The notes: generated by a model from the letters alone, not told the origin. A stretch of DNA of 47,402 nucleotides from Halolamina rubra (GCF_000739555.1 NZ_BBJN01000013.1:1-47402); one strand, 5' to 3'. Shown: positions 8,332 to 16,998, counted from the first letter of the stretch. Translations and numbers: made by a program.

Positions 8332-8760
8332 TCAGGCCGACGCGACCAGGCGGTCGTGTTCGACTTTGAGACAGCGGTCCTGTACGAACTCGAGGCCGGC
8401 GGCCTCGGCCAGTTCGGCGGCCTCGTCGTTCGCGATCCCGAGCTGGAGCCAGACGGCGCCGGCGTCGTCGCGGGCCTCGTGGCGGTCGATCACGCTCTCG
8501 ACGATCCCCGGCGCCTCCTCGCTGGGTCGGAACACGTCGACGAGATCGATCTCCGGCTCCACGTCCGCGAGCGAGTCGTACGCTCGCTCCCCCAGGATCT
8601 CGTCGGCGAAGGGGTTGATCGGGACGATTCGGTACCCCTGGGACTGCAGATACTTCGGCACGTCGTGGGCGGCCTTCCCCGCGGTCGTCGAGCAGCCGAC
8701 GACCGCGATGGTGTCGGCGTCGAGCAGGTCGCGCAGGCCGTCGTCGTCGGTGATGGGCAT
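8332..8760 (-). CDS. CoA-binding (succinyl-CoA synthetase-like Rossmann) protein
   Basis: A 142-residue stand-alone CoA-binding domain of the YccU type. It has the nucleotide loop IAVVGCSTTAGKAAHDVPKY at residues 18-37, then IVPINPFADEILGERAY, VDVFRPSEEAP, VWLQLGIANDEA and the C-terminal QDRCLKVEH. The cysteine and histidine in DRCLKVEH are typical of the family, whose role is poorly known. A TATA-like CCTTTTGCCG lies about 25-34 bases upstream. A GGCGC-TTCGG-GCGCC hairpin (8765-8779) sits just before the start codon. Confidence 0.88.
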   Translation of the reverse strand: MPITDDDGLRDLLDADTIAVVGCSTTAGKAAHDVPKYLQSQGYRIVPINPFADEILGERAYDSLADVEPEIDLVDVFRPSEEAPGIVESVIDRHEARDDAGAVWLQLGIANDEAAELAEAAGLEFVQDRCLKVEHDRLVASA

Positions 8761-8798
8761 GGCCGGCGCTTCGGGCGCCACCGGCAAAAGGGGTCGGC

Positions 8799-9410
8799 TC
8801 AGGCGTCCGCGAGGTGGACGACCGGGTCGGCCTGCTCCTGCAGCTCGACGACGCCGTCGAACAGCTGCTTGAGGGTGTTGAGCGTCTGCTGGTCGTGGGC
8901 GGTCTCGTCGATGCAGTAGAGCCCGAGCCCGTCGACGCTCTGGACGCGACCGGTGAACACGTGGAGGAAGCGGAACACGGTCTGGAGGTCCGAGTACATC
9001 AGCAGCGTCGTCAGCGAGTGGAGCATCACGCGGTTGCGCTCGATGTTGCGGTCCTTGTAGAACGCCTGCAGGAACTCCGAGAGCTGGATCCCGATGCCGG
9101 TCATGTCCACCGGCGAGGAGGCGTACTTCACCCGGTCGCGTTCCGGCACCTCGTCGCCCTGCTGTTTGGTGACGCAGTCGACGACGGCGACGGGCCGGCT
9201 CTCGTAGCCCGTCCGCTCGGCGAACTGCTCCAGCATCCGGTCGGCGCTGTCCTTGGTGGTGACGATGATCGAGCCCTCGCCCCGCTCGGTGCCGGCGGCG
9301 AGGATGTCGAGACAGCGCGCCCGTTTCCCAGCCAGCGGCGGGCCGGTGAGGAGGATGTTCGTCCCGGGCTGGACCTCCGCGTCGAGATGGGGGTGGAGGT
9401 CGTACATCAC
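8799..9410 (-). CDS. RecA/KaiC-superfamily ATPase-like signalling protein (HTR-like)
   Basis: A 203-residue RecA-fold protein resembling the haloarchaeal KaiC/GvpD/RAD55-type HTR-like proteins. The P-loop position reads TGPPLAGKR, with Gly-Lys kept but Arg where the Mg-coordinating Ser/Thr should be. The strand GSIIVTTKDSADRM and the hydrophobic strand before YCIDETAHDQQ fit the core fold. No DNA-binding domain is fused. Members of this group are often found near signal-transduction genes, though none adjoin it here. ATP binding is uncertain because of the P-loop change. Confidence 0.8.
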   Translation of the reverse strand: MMYDLHPHLDAEVQPGTNILLTGPPLAGKRARCLDILAAGTERGEGSIIVTTKDSADRMLEQFAERTGYESRPVAVVDCVTKQQGDEVPERDRVKYASSPVDMTGIGIQLSEFLQAFYKDRNIERNRVMLHSLTTLLMYSDLQTVFRFLHVFTGRVQSVDGLGLYCIDETAHDQQTLNTLKQLFDGVVELQEQADPVVHLADA

Positions 9411-9579
9411 GCGAGGGAGGGAGGGACAGCCGCACCGAGGCCTCCAGTCGCGCGACGCGTCGGCTGCCCGAGGGTCATTGGATAACTGGGAAATGATCTG
9501 ACGCGTTATTATTCTTTGTGATTACCCGTGGGCGTCGACGCCGACGGCGTCGCCGGAACCACCAGACTGAACCGAGTGA

Positions 9580-9587
9580 CTTAACTA
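9580..9587 (+). promoter_or_regulatory. TATA-like element for tRNA-Arg
   Basis: The sequence CTTAACTA lies 26-33 bases before the first base of the mature tRNA, the expected archaeal TBP-binding position. The preceding gap (9411-9612) also holds an AT-rich stretch at about 9503-9527 that I cannot assign. Confidence 0.5.
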
Positions 9588-9612
9588 TGGGTCGGCAGTA
9601 CGAACTGGTACA

Positions 9613-9687
9613 GGGCGCTTAGCTCAGCCTGGACAGAGTACTTGGCTTCGGACCAAGCTGTCGCGGGTTCAAATCCTGCAGCGCCCA
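9613..9687 (+). tRNA. tRNA-Arg (anticodon TCG)
   Basis: A full cloverleaf can be folded. The acceptor stem is GGGCGCT with AGCGCCC. The D arm is GCTC/GAGT. The anticodon stem is CTTGG/CCAAG with the seven-base loop CTTCGGA, giving anticodon TCG at 9648-9650. The T arm is GCGGG/CCTGC with loop TTCAAAT, and the discriminator base is A. CCA is not encoded and there is no intron. It reads CGA and, by wobble, CGG arginine codons. Confidence 0.97.
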
Positions 9688-9797
9688 CTCGAAATTTATC
9701 CGAACCAGTTACAACTATCACGCTGGCTCCCCGGTCAGCCGATCGGCAACTTACGGCGGGTACACTTTTCTCGGCGTCGACCGATAGCTCCACACAC

Positions 9798-9971
9798 ATG
9801 TCCGCGGAGGAACTCTGCGAGCGCCACACCTGGGCGTCCGTCGGCGTCGTCGCCCGCGACGGAACGGTCTCGAGGATCTGGGAGTGTGAGAACTGTCCGG
9901 TGTGGACCGCCCAGCCGTTCGAACCCGACCACGAGCGGTCCTGGAACGACACCTGGCTCGCCGAGCGCTGA
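9798..9971 (+). CDS. Small zinc-ribbon-like protein
   Basis: A 57-residue protein with cysteines and a histidine spaced as in a mini zinc ribbon: ELCERHTW at residues 5-12 and ECENCPVW near residue 30. A two-strand core (VGVVARDGTVSRIWECENC) fits a beta-hairpin between the knuckles. A TATA-like ACACTTTTCTC lies about 25-35 bases before the ATG. The antiporter gene starts two bases after its stop codon, so the two are probably one transcript. Function is unknown. Confidence 0.75.
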   Translation: MSAEELCERHTWASVGVVARDGTVSRIWECENCPVWTAQPFEPDHERSWNDTWLAER

Positions 9972-9972
9972 G

Positions 9973-10962
9973 ATGCAGCTATCCGGGGAGCTGCTGCCGC
10001 TGGTCTCCGTCGGCGCCGTCGCGCTGTACACGCTCGTGACCGCCGCGAGCCGCGCGATCGACCGCGTGCTGGCGCTCGCGGAGTACTACGACGCGAACGA
10101 GGTGCTGGTCGGCATGACCGTCCTCGCGGTGGGGACGAGCCTGCCGGAGCTGAGTTCCCACCTGATCGCGTCGCTGGGCATCCTCTCCGGCCTGCTCGAC
10201 TACCAAACGACCTCGGCCGTGGTCATCGGCGGCAACACGGGCTCGTCGACGGTCCAGCAGCTCCTCCTCGTCGGCGTGCTCCTGATCGGCTACGGCCGCC
10301 TCAAGCTCTCGACCGCGGTGATCCGCGAGAGCTACCTGCCGATGCTGGCCAGCTTCGCGGTGGCGCTCGCGGTCGCCTGGGACGGCACGATCAGTCAGCT
10401 CGACGGGCTGGCGCTGCTCGGCCTCTACGTGGCGTACGTCGCGGTCGTCGTCAGCCAGCGCGACAGGACGCAGACCCTGCGCGAGCGGCCGAGCACCGAT
10501 CCGCGCCGGGACGCGCTCGCGGCGGCGGGACTGCTCGTGCTGGTGTTGCTCGCCGCCTCGCTCGTGCTGTCGGCGATCCAGGCGACCATCCAGATGCTGG
10601 CGCTCGGGGGTTCGATGATCGGGGTCGTCACCATCGGCGTCGCCGCCGCGCTGCCGGAGCTGACGACCGTCACGGACGCGATCCGCCGGCGGTCGCCCCA
10701 CGTCGCGCTGGGGACGCTCGTCGGCAGCAACATCGTCAACACGCTCCTGGGGATCGGGCTCGGCGGCGCGATCTCGACGTACTACGTCCCGCCGGTCGTC
10801 GTGCGCTGGGACCTCCCGTTCAAGCTCCTCGTCGGCGTCGGGCTACTGGGCTGGACGATGTACGTGAAGGACGGGGAGCTCACGCGGACGGAGGGCGGCT
10901 ACCTGCTGGGGCTGTACTTCCTCTTCGTCGTCGGCAGACTGCTGCTGTTCCCGGGGCAGTAA
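9973..10962 (+). CDS. Sodium/calcium exchanger (CaCA) family cation antiporter
   Basis: A 329-residue membrane antiporter with about ten hydrophobic helices arranged as two inverted halves. The first alpha repeat is GTSLPELSSHLIAS with a following GGNTGSSTVQQ. The second is VAAALPELTTVTDAIRR followed by LGTLVGSNIVNT. These acidic and Asn/Ser residues form the ion pathway in the family. The second repeat has AAALPEL where GTSLPEL is usual. The likely role is export of calcium or exchange against sodium across the cytoplasmic membrane. Confidence 0.9.
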   Translation: MQLSGELLPLVSVGAVALYTLVTAASRAIDRVLALAEYYDANEVLVGMTVLAVGTSLPELSSHLIASLGILSGLLDYQTTSAVVIGGNTGSSTVQQLLLVGVLLIGYGRLKLSTAVIRESYLPMLASFAVALAVAWDGTISQLDGLALLGLYVAYVAVVVSQRDRTQTLRERPSTDPRRDALAAAGLLVLVLLAASLVLSAIQATIQMLALGGSMIGVVTIGVAAALPELTTVTDAIRRRSPHVALGTLVGSNIVNTLLGIGLGGAISTYYVPPVVVRWDLPFKLLVGVGLLGWTMYVKDGELTRTEGGYLLGLYFLFVVGRLLLFPGQ

Positions 10963-11002
10963 CCACCCGGTTCCGAGTGACTTACTCCCCCGAGAGCCGG
11001 GA

Positions 11003-11458
11003 TCAGTCGTCCTGGTACTCCTTCTCGAACCCGCGGAACTCGGTGCGGTGGGCCTCCTCGTCGGCGAGGACCGTCACCGCGAGATCCTCGGTCACCGGGT
11101 CGTCGGCGGCGACGGCGGCGTCGATGAGCGCGCGGTAGGTGTCGATCGCGTCCTCCTCGGCGTCGAGCACCCCGCGGATCACCGAGAGCACGTCCGTCGA
11201 GTCCTCCGGCGGCTGGAGGGAGTCCTGCCGCGCGACGAAGTCGGCCGAGCTGGGCGGCCGGGCGTCGAGCTGCTTGAGGCGGTTGCCGAGCTGTTCGGCG
11301 TGGCCGAGCTCCTCCTGGATGTCGGTCTGGAGGCTCTCCTTGATCTCCTCGGCGCGGACGCCGTCGAGGACGATCGCGTTGGTCTGGTAGTTCATCACCG
11401 TCTCCATCTCGTCCTGGTACGCCTTGCGCAGCAGGTCGATGACCTTCTCAGAACTCAT
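11003..11458 (-). CDS. Ferritin-like diiron protein
   Basis: A 151-residue four-helix bundle protein of the ferritin-like superfamily. Putative iron ligands appear in helix pairs: DEMETVMNYQ (helix 1), EELGHAEQLGNRL (E-x-x-H, helix 2), DAEEDAIDTYRAL (helix 3) and LADEEAHRTEF (E-x-x-H, helix 4). This resembles haloarchaeal ferritin-like or bacterioferritin-related stress proteins rather than Dps. The ATG was preferred to an in-frame TTG 24 bases upstream because a TATA element sits at leaderless distance from the ATG. It is probably cytosolic and active in iron storage or peroxide handling. Confidence 0.85.
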   Translation of the reverse strand: MSSEKVIDLLRKAYQDEMETVMNYQTNAIVLDGVRAEEIKESLQTDIQEELGHAEQLGNRLKQLDARPPSSADFVARQDSLQPPEDSTDVLSVIRGVLDAEEDAIDTYRALIDAAVAADDPVTEDLAVTVLADEEAHRTEFRGFEKEYQDD

Positions 11459-11483
11459 ACGTTCGTAGTTACGTCTAAACAAC

Positions 11484-11490
11484 GATATAT
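11484..11490 (-). promoter_or_regulatory. TATA element of ferritin-like gene
   Basis: ATATATC on the minus strand lies 26-32 bases before the ATG of the ferritin-like gene, which is the spacing expected for a leaderless transcript. It is one of the clearest AT-rich boxes in the window. Confidence 0.6.
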
Positions 11491-11568
11491 CCGTCGGCGG
11501 TTCTCGGCTCGCGACATCGACCGACGGTGGCGTCGACGGCGGACCCGCGTTTGGACCCCGTCGCGGAC

Positions 11569-12741
11569 CTACTCGTAGGTGTGCACGTCGCCGGTCGTGT
11601 TCGCCTCGATGTACCCCCAGTCGTAGTCGACGCCGAGGCCCGGACCCTCCGGAACCGAGACGGTGCCGCCCTCGACCGCCTCCATCATGTCGGAGTAGTC
11701 GCCCTCGTACACCGGCGGCTGGGTGTTCTGGCAGTGCGGGTGGACGAGCGCCATCTCGTAGTAGTTCGAGTTGCGGCAGGCGGCGATGCAGTGGCGCTGG
11801 GCCGGCCCGGGGGCGTGGAACTCGATGTCCAGCCCGAACGCCTCGGCGACCCGGGCGACCTTCATCGCGCCCGTGATCCCCGCGTCGTACTCCGGATCGG
11901 CCCGCAGGAAGTCCGTCGCGTCGTTGGCGGCGAAGTCGGACTTGAGCTCCAGCCCGCGGACGTGCTCGGTCTGCAGGATCGGCGTGTCGAGCTTCTGGGA
12001 GAGCTTCCGGTGGGCGTGCTGGGAGATACCGCCGTCGCGGAACGGGTCCTCGTACCAGAAGAACTCCTGTTCGTCACACGCCTTCCCGAGTTCCAGCGCG
12101 TCGGCGAACGTCTCCAGCTCGCAGGCGGGGTCGTGCATCAGGTCCATCTCGTCGCCGACGCGCTCGCCGACGGCGTGGACCGCCTCGACTTCGCGATCGA
12201 GGTCGCGGGAGCCGTCGCCGCCGCCCCAGCCGTGGATTTTGAACCCGCCGAACCCTTGGTCCCGGCACTCCTCCGCGAAGTCCGCGAACGCCGCCGGCGA
12301 GTCGAGGCCGCCGGCGTCGTCGCCGTGGTACGTCGACGCGTAGGCCGGGATCTCCGTGCGGTAGGTGCCCAGCAGTTCGTGGATCGGCGCGTCGTAGTAC
12401 TTGCCCGCGAAGTCCCACAGCGCGATGTCGATGGGGCCCATCCCCATCCGGTCGTACTTCCGGAGCGCGCGCTTGATCTCCGACCAGTGTTTCTCGCGTT
12501 CGAGCGGGTTCTTCCCGATCAGGTACTTCGCGATGATGTTGTACTGCGCCGCCGCCGGGGAGTTGCCGCCGACGTACTCGCCGGTGATCCCCTCGTCGGT
12601 GTGGATCTTCACGCCGAACAGCTTGCGGTAGGTCGTCTCGCCCGGCTCGTACACCAGGTTGAACCCGTGCTCGTCGGTGCCCACGTCCTCCAACGGGTAC
12701 TCGAACTCCCGGCTCTCGATCCTCGTGATACTGGGTGCCAT
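11569..12741 (-). CDS. xacD: Enolase-superfamily sugar-acid dehydratase, probable D-xylonate dehydratase
   Basis: A 390-residue member of the mandelate racemase/muconate lactonising subgroup. The catalytic K-x-H sits in GFKIHGWGGG. The three metal ligands are in LMHDPACE (Asp), WYEDPF (Glu) and QTEHVRG (Glu), and the second-barrel His in IEFHAPGPAQRH. These enzymes abstract the proton alpha to a carboxylate. In Haloferax volcanii a homologue dehydrates D-xylonate to 2-keto-3-deoxyxylonate, and the neighbours here (lactonase, xylose dehydrogenase, KDX dehydratase, semialdehyde dehydrogenase) fit that step. The specific substrate is inferred from context; gluconate or another aldonate is possible. 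Confidence 0.87.
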   Translation of the reverse strand: MAPSITRIESREFEYPLEDVGTDEHGFNLVYEPGETTYRKLFGVKIHTDEGITGEYVGGNSPAAAQYNIIAKYLIGKNPLEREKHWSEIKRALRKYDRMGMGPIDIALWDFAGKYYDAPIHELLGTYRTEIPAYASTYHGDDAGGLDSPAAFADFAEECRDQGFGGFKIHGWGGGDGSRDLDREVEAVHAVGERVGDEMDLMHDPACELETFADALELGKACDEQEFFWYEDPFRDGGISQHAHRKLSQKLDTPILQTEHVRGLELKSDFAANDATDFLRADPEYDAGITGAMKVARVAEAFGLDIEFHAPGPAQRHCIAACRNSNYYEMALVHPHCQNTQPPVYEGDYSDMMEAVEGGTVSVPEGPGLGVDYDWGYIEANTTGDVHTYE

Positions 12742-12806
12742 GCCCGTCCCCTGCGCGGGCCTGGGGTAAAACACCTCGGCATCGACGGGTTCTGTCGGCG
12801 ACCGCG

Positions 12807-13676
12807 CTACCGACCGTCCAGCACGCCCATCCGCCGCAGGCCCGGCTCGTCGAGGCGGAACGAACAGCCAACGTGGGGCACCTCCAGCACCCGCGGGTAG
12901 CGGAAGGAGGCGGCGTGCTCGTGCAGCACCTTCGGGTCGGCGCCGACGCCCTGCCACATGTCGTGGTGGGTCGGGAGCAGCCGGTCGAGTTCGAGCTGGT
13001 TCGCCGCCTCGACCACCTGGTTCTCGTCCATGTACCAGCGCGTCCGCTCGCCCCGGCCCGACTCGTACTTGTAGATCTCGCCGACCGAGCCAAACGCCAG
13101 CGCGCCAACGTCGATATCGAACTCGTCGGCGACGCCCGGGAACGCTCCCGGCGCCGGTCGGCTGTCCCCGGCGTGGAAGAACGTCCCCGACTCGTGTTCG
13201 ATCACGTAGCTCACGGGCTCGATCGCGTCGGGGTCGTTCGCGCCGCGGACGTGGACCGTGAAGTCGCCGACCTCGAACACCTCACCCTCCGCGATCACGT
13301 TCCGCCGGTCGTCGGGGGCCCGCATCGCGCCCTCGAAGTCCGGCGACTCGTAGGACGCCTCGGGCGCGTAGAGGTCCGCGCCGAGGTCCTCGACCAACGG
13401 GCCGTAGGAGGGTGGGTGCATGTGGTCGATGTGCTCGTGGGTCGCGAGCACGGCGTCGCAGTCGGTCGCGTCCGCGGGGTCGATCGGCACCGGTATCATC
13501 CGGACGATGTTGGGCGGGTCGCCGTCGCCGAAGTACGGGTCGACGTAGATCGTCGTCGACGCCGAGCGCAGCACGAACCCGTTACAGCCGAGGTACCAGC
13601 CGATCACGCCGTCGCCGGGGTCGGCCGCCTCGATCTCCTCGCGGACGAACCAGTCACCCCACGTCGAGTGAACCAT
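12807..13676 (-). CDS. UlaG-like metallo-beta-lactamase-fold hydrolase, probable pentonolactonase
   Basis: A 289-residue metallo-hydrolase. It shows the metal motif THEHIDH, the second-shell strand FFHAGDSRPA, and the C-terminal LLPTHHDMW with the last histidines. Length and motif order match the UlaG group, whose founder is a lactonase (ascorbate-6-phosphate). Placed between the xylonate dehydratase and xylose dehydrogenase genes, it is a good candidate for opening xylono-lactone. That assignment is inference. The ATG gives a compact N-terminus and lies about 33 bases from a TATA-like CGCTTTGGAA. Confidence 0.82.
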   Translation of the reverse strand: MVHSTWGDWFVREEIEAADPGDGVIGWYLGCNGFVLRSASTTIYVDPYFGDGDPPNIVRMIPVPIDPADATDCDAVLATHEHIDHMHPPSYGPLVEDLGADLYAPEASYESPDFEGAMRAPDDRRNVIAEGEVFEVGDFTVHVRGANDPDAIEPVSYVIEHESGTFFHAGDSRPAPGAFPGVADEFDIDVGALAFGSVGEIYKYESGRGERTRWYMDENQVVEAANQLELDRLLPTHHDMWQGVGADPKVLHEHAASFRYPRVLEVPHVGCSFRLDEPGLRRMGVLDGR

Positions 13677-13745
13677 GCCCGCCCGGTTCGGCCGGGGGTT
13701 CCAAAGCGTTGACGCCGGGCTCGTCGTGCTGGAAGGACCCCGCGA

Positions 13746-14320
13746 TCAGTGGTCCTGGATCGCGTCGATCACCATCGCCGCGGCGACGACCGGCTCGGTC
13801 GGCACGTCGCTCGCGTCGTCGACAGTCACCTCGTAGCGGTCCCGCAGCGACACCTGCCCCTCGATGTCGCCGACGTGATCGCCGTCGCGTCGGTGATCTC
13901 GTACTTGTGGGGGATCAGCTCGCCGAGGGGGAGGAGGTTCCGCGCCATCGTCGTGAGCGCGCCGCGGGAGTTGATCTCCGCGAGCTTGGCCTCGGTGTCG
14001 GCGTCGCGGATCTTCCAGGTGTCCTGCAGCAGCGAGTAGTCGTTGTCGAGCACCACCACGTCCTCGTCGGTCCGGGAGTCGGTCAGCGTGTAGTCCCCGG
14101 CCACGTCGAGCATGCTCCCGGCGTTCACCTCGAACACCTCCTCGTCGTCGCCGTCGACGAACGGGAACTGCTCTTTCAGCTTCAGCATCTTCTGTTTCCC
14201 GCGGAGCACCACGTCCCCGTCGTCGTCGAGCGCGCGGAACTTGTTGCGGATCAGCCCCTGCTCGACCGTATAGCGGTCGTCGGTCAGCTCGATCCCCTCG
14301 ATCGCGTAGTCGTCGGCCAT
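13746..14320 (-). pseudogene. LURP-one-related (tubby-like fold) protein, interrupted by a one-base frameshift
   Basis: The N-terminal three quarters read as a LURP-one-related beta-barrel: YTVEQGLIRNKFRALDDDG, VVLRGKQKMLKLKEQF, YSLLQDTWKIRD, LIPHKYEITDA. The frame is then lost at about 13884-13888, and the rest (DGDHVGDIEGQVSLRD, ending AMVIDAIQDH) continues in the adjacent frame. Adding one base (GC to GCC before GACGGC) restores a 191-residue protein of normal family length. It is probably a sequencing error rather than true decay, because both parts are well preserved. LURP-one proteins are thought to bind lipids or act as scramblase relatives; their archaeal role is unknown. It sits inside the xylose cluster. 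Confidence 0.8.
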
Positions 14321-14339
14321 GGGCGGAGATGCCGCCCAT
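14319..14339. promoter_or_regulatory. Palindrome overlapping LURP-one start codon
   Basis: A perfect 8-bp inverted repeat (ATGGGCGG / CCGCCCAT) with a five-base spacer covers the start codon and the presumed transcription start of the LURP-one gene. A TATA-like CCTTAAGTA lies just upstream at about 14342-14350. It could be an operator or an mRNA 5' hairpin that limits initiation. Confidence 0.4.
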
Positions 14340-14398
14340 TCCTACTTAAGGAATTGGGCCGTTCGGGCGTGAGAAGCTCGTTCCGCTGTCGGCCGCGG

Positions 14399-15478
14399 CT
14401 ACAGTTCGACGGTCTCGCCGGCGTCGCTGGCCTCGTACACCGCCTTGATCGTCCGGATGTCCGTCAGCCCGTGCTCGCCGTCGGGGTGGGGCTCGTCGCC
14501 GGCGAGCAGGCAGTGCGAGAAGTACTCGAACTCCTCCTCCATCTGGTCGATCTGCTCGAACTCGACGTCGATACTCGTGTCGCCGCGCTCGACCGTGAGC
14601 GCGCGGTCGTCCCACGGGTAGAACGCCGGCTCGACGCGCACCCGCCCCTCGGTGCCGAGCACCTCGATGTGGCTCGCCATGTGGGCGTTCTGGCTGGCGG
14701 TACAGACCGCGAACACGTTGTCGGGGAAGTCCAGCTGGAACGCGGCGTGTTCGTCGGGCACGTCGTCGAACTCCGGCGCCACCGAGGCGACTTTCCCCCG
14801 GACGCGCTCGGGGTCGGCGTCGAGCAGGAACCGCGCGGTGTTCAGCGGGTAGAGCCCGATGTCCATCACCGCACAGCCGCCCGAGAGCTCGCCGTCGAGC
14901 CGCCACTGGTCGGGGTCCGGCACGAGGTCGAGGATCGGCTCGGTCATGTTCCCGTTGACGAAGATCGGCTCGCCGATCAGTCCGTCGTCGACGAACTCCT
15001 TCGCCCGCCGGATCGCGGGCTCGGTCTGCATCCGGTAGGCGATCATCAGCGTCGCGTCGTGCTCCTCGACGGCGTCGACCATCGCCTCGGCGCGCTCGAT
15101 CGTCGCCTCCATCGGCTTCTCACAGAGGATCGCCTTCCCCATCTCGGCGGCGGTCTCGACGTAGGGGAGGTGGAGGGCGTTGGGCGTCACCACGTAGACG
15201 GCGTCGTAGGCGTCGCTCGCCGCGCCGTCGTGGAACTCCTCGTAGGTGAGCGCGTGCTCGACGGTCTCTGAGTCGGCCGCAACGCGCTCGGCCTTCTCGC
15301 GGTCGCCGCTGACGAGCACCGTCGTCTCGCAGAGGTCGGCGCTCTCGACGGCGGGCATCGCCTGCTCGCGGGTCCACCAGCCGACGCCGATCATCGCGAA
15401 GCGAATCGGGTCGTCGGTCGCCTCGATCTCCTGCCAGTCCCGCCGGTCGAACTCGTCGGCGAGCGTCCGGATATCCAT
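14399..15478 (-). CDS. gfo6: D-xylose 1-dehydrogenase (NADP+), Gfo6 type
   Basis: A 359-residue Gfo/Idh/MocA oxidoreductase. The N-terminal Rossmann domain starts FAMIGVGWWTREQAMPA at residue 27; the catalytic lysine is in CEKPMEAT; substrate-site residues lie in AYRMQTEP, PDPDQWRLDGELSGG and MDIGLYPLNTARF. From memory it is very close in sequence to the Haloarcula/Haloferax D-xylose dehydrogenase, including the segments ASDAYDAVYVVTPNALHLPY and EQIDQMEEEFEYFSHCLL. It oxidises D-xylose to xylonolactone, the first Weimberg step, and lies between the LURP-one and semialdehyde dehydrogenase genes. A diverged paralogue is encoded at 44 kb. Confidence 0.92.
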   Translation of the reverse strand: MDIRTLADEFDRRDWQEIEATDDPIRFAMIGVGWWTREQAMPAVESADLCETTVLVSGDREKAERVAADSETVEHALTYEEFHDGAASDAYDAVYVVTPNALHLPYVETAAEMGKAILCEKPMEATIERAEAMVDAVEEHDATLMIAYRMQTEPAIRRAKEFVDDGLIGEPIFVNGNMTEPILDLVPDPDQWRLDGELSGGCAVMDIGLYPLNTARFLLDADPERVRGKVASVAPEFDDVPDEHAAFQLDFPDNVFAVCTASQNAHMASHIEVLGTEGRVRVEPAFYPWDDRALTVERGDTSIDVEFEQIDQMEEEFEYFSHCLLAGDEPHPDGEHGLTDIRTIKAVYEASDAGETVEL

Positions 15479-15538
15479 GGCTGGCGGTCTCGCTCGCGTG
15501 GCAAAACGGTTGTGCCGGCCGGCGACGGCGGCGCCGGC

Positions 15539-16974
15539 TCAGTAGCTGTCGTACACCGTCTTCGAGATGGTGTAGAAGTCGAGCCCGGCCTCACCCTGCT
15601 CGCGGTACGTCTCGCTGGAGGAGGCCTTCATCCCGCCGAAGGGGACGTGGAGTTCGACGCCCGTGGTCTGCTGGTTCACCTTCACGACGCCGGCGTCGAC
15701 GTCGTCGACGAAGCTGTTGGCCTCGGTGTGGTCGTCGGTGACGATGCCCGCGGAGAGCCCGTAGTCGACGCCGTTGGCCACCGCGAGCGCCTCGTCGTAG
15801 TTGCTCACGGGGATCACTGACAGCACGGGCCCGAAGATCTCCTCCTGAGCGATCCGGCTCTCCGGGTCCACGTCCGAGAACACCGTCGGCTCGACGAAGT
15901 GGCCCTCGCGGTCGAGCGCGCTCCCGCCGGTTTCGAGGTCGCGCCCTCCGCCCGCCCGACCTCGACGTAGTCGAGCGTGCTCTCCAGCTCCTCCGCGGTG
16001 ACCTGCGGGCCCATGTCGCCGCCGTCCAGCCCGTTGCCGGGCTCGATCCCCTCGGCCTGCTCGACGATGGCGTCGACGAACTCGTCGTACACGTCCTCGT
16101 AGACGATCGCCCGGGAGCAGGCGGTGCAGGCCTGTCCCGTCACGCCGAAGGCGCCCCACGAGACGATGCGGGCGGCCTGCTCCACGTCCGCCGAGTCGGA
16201 GACGACGGTCGGGTTCTTCCCGCCCATCTCCAGCTGGACGCGCTTGCCGTCCTCCGTTGCCGTGTCGTACACCGCGTTCCCGACCGCCGTGCTCCCGGTG
16301 AACGAGACGGCGTCGACGGCGTCGTGGCCGATGACGGCGTCGCCGACCTCGCCGCCGGGGCCGGTGACGACGTTCAGCGTGCCGTCGGGCAGGCCGGCCT
16401 CGTCGAGCGCCTCGGCGATCTCGTGGGTCGGGCCGGGCGCGAGCGTCGCGGGCTTGATCACCGCGGTGGTGCCGGCGGCCAGCGCGGGCGCGATCTTCCA
16501 CGCCGGGATGGCGATGGGGTAGTTCCACGGCGTGATCAGGGCGGCGACGCCGACGGGCTCCTGCTTGGTCCGCAGCACCGTGTCGCCGCCGCTGGCGCTC
16601 TTCACCTCGCCGCCGATGTCGCGGGCCTTCGCGCCGTAGTAGTCGAAGATGTCGATGGCGCGCTGGACCTCGCCGCCGGCCTCCGCCTCGGTCTTCCCCT
16701 CCTCGCGGACCAGCAGTTCGGTCAGTTCCTCCTTCCGGTCGGCCAGTAGCTGGCTCGCTCGCGAGAGGATGCGCCCGCGCTTCGGGTTGGGGGTCGACCC
16801 CCACTCGTCGCTCGCGGCGGCCGCGGCCTCGACGGCGCGCTCGGCGTCCTCGGCGCCGGATTCCGGGTAGGTACCGACGACCGCGTCGGGGTCTGCGGGG
16901 TCGTACGTCTCGAACGTCTCGCCGCTCTCGGCGTCGATCCACTCGCCGTCGATGAGGTTCGATCTGCTCGGCAT
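15539..16974 (-). pseudogene. xacF: Alpha-ketoglutarate semialdehyde dehydrogenase (ALDH family), interrupted by a one-base frameshift
   Basis: An aldehyde dehydrogenase that would be 478 residues if repaired. The N-terminal part has ALITPWNYPIAIPAWKIAPA, FTGSTAVG, LEMGGKNP and the nucleophile in GQACTACSR. The frame is lost after VEVGRAEGA at about 15938-15944, and DLETGGSALDREGHFVEPT through PFGGMKASSSETYREQG and the stop are in the adjacent frame. One extra base restores it. The last Weimberg step (2,5-dioxopentanoate to alpha-ketoglutarate) is inferred from its neighbours. If the lesion is real the pathway is cut here unless the ALDH at 39 kb substitutes. A TATA-like CGTTATC is 25-31 bases before the ATG. 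Confidence 0.87.
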
Positions 16975-16998
16975 ACCCCCGGGTTGGGCCGGTCGGGG

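Noticed and set aside
9613-9687. Intron in tRNA-Arg
   Set aside because: The anticodon stem and seven-base loop are complete without an insertion.
11459-11482. TTG start eight codons upstream of the ferritin-like ATG
   Set aside because: It would place the start almost at the TATA element, leaving no room for transcription initiation.
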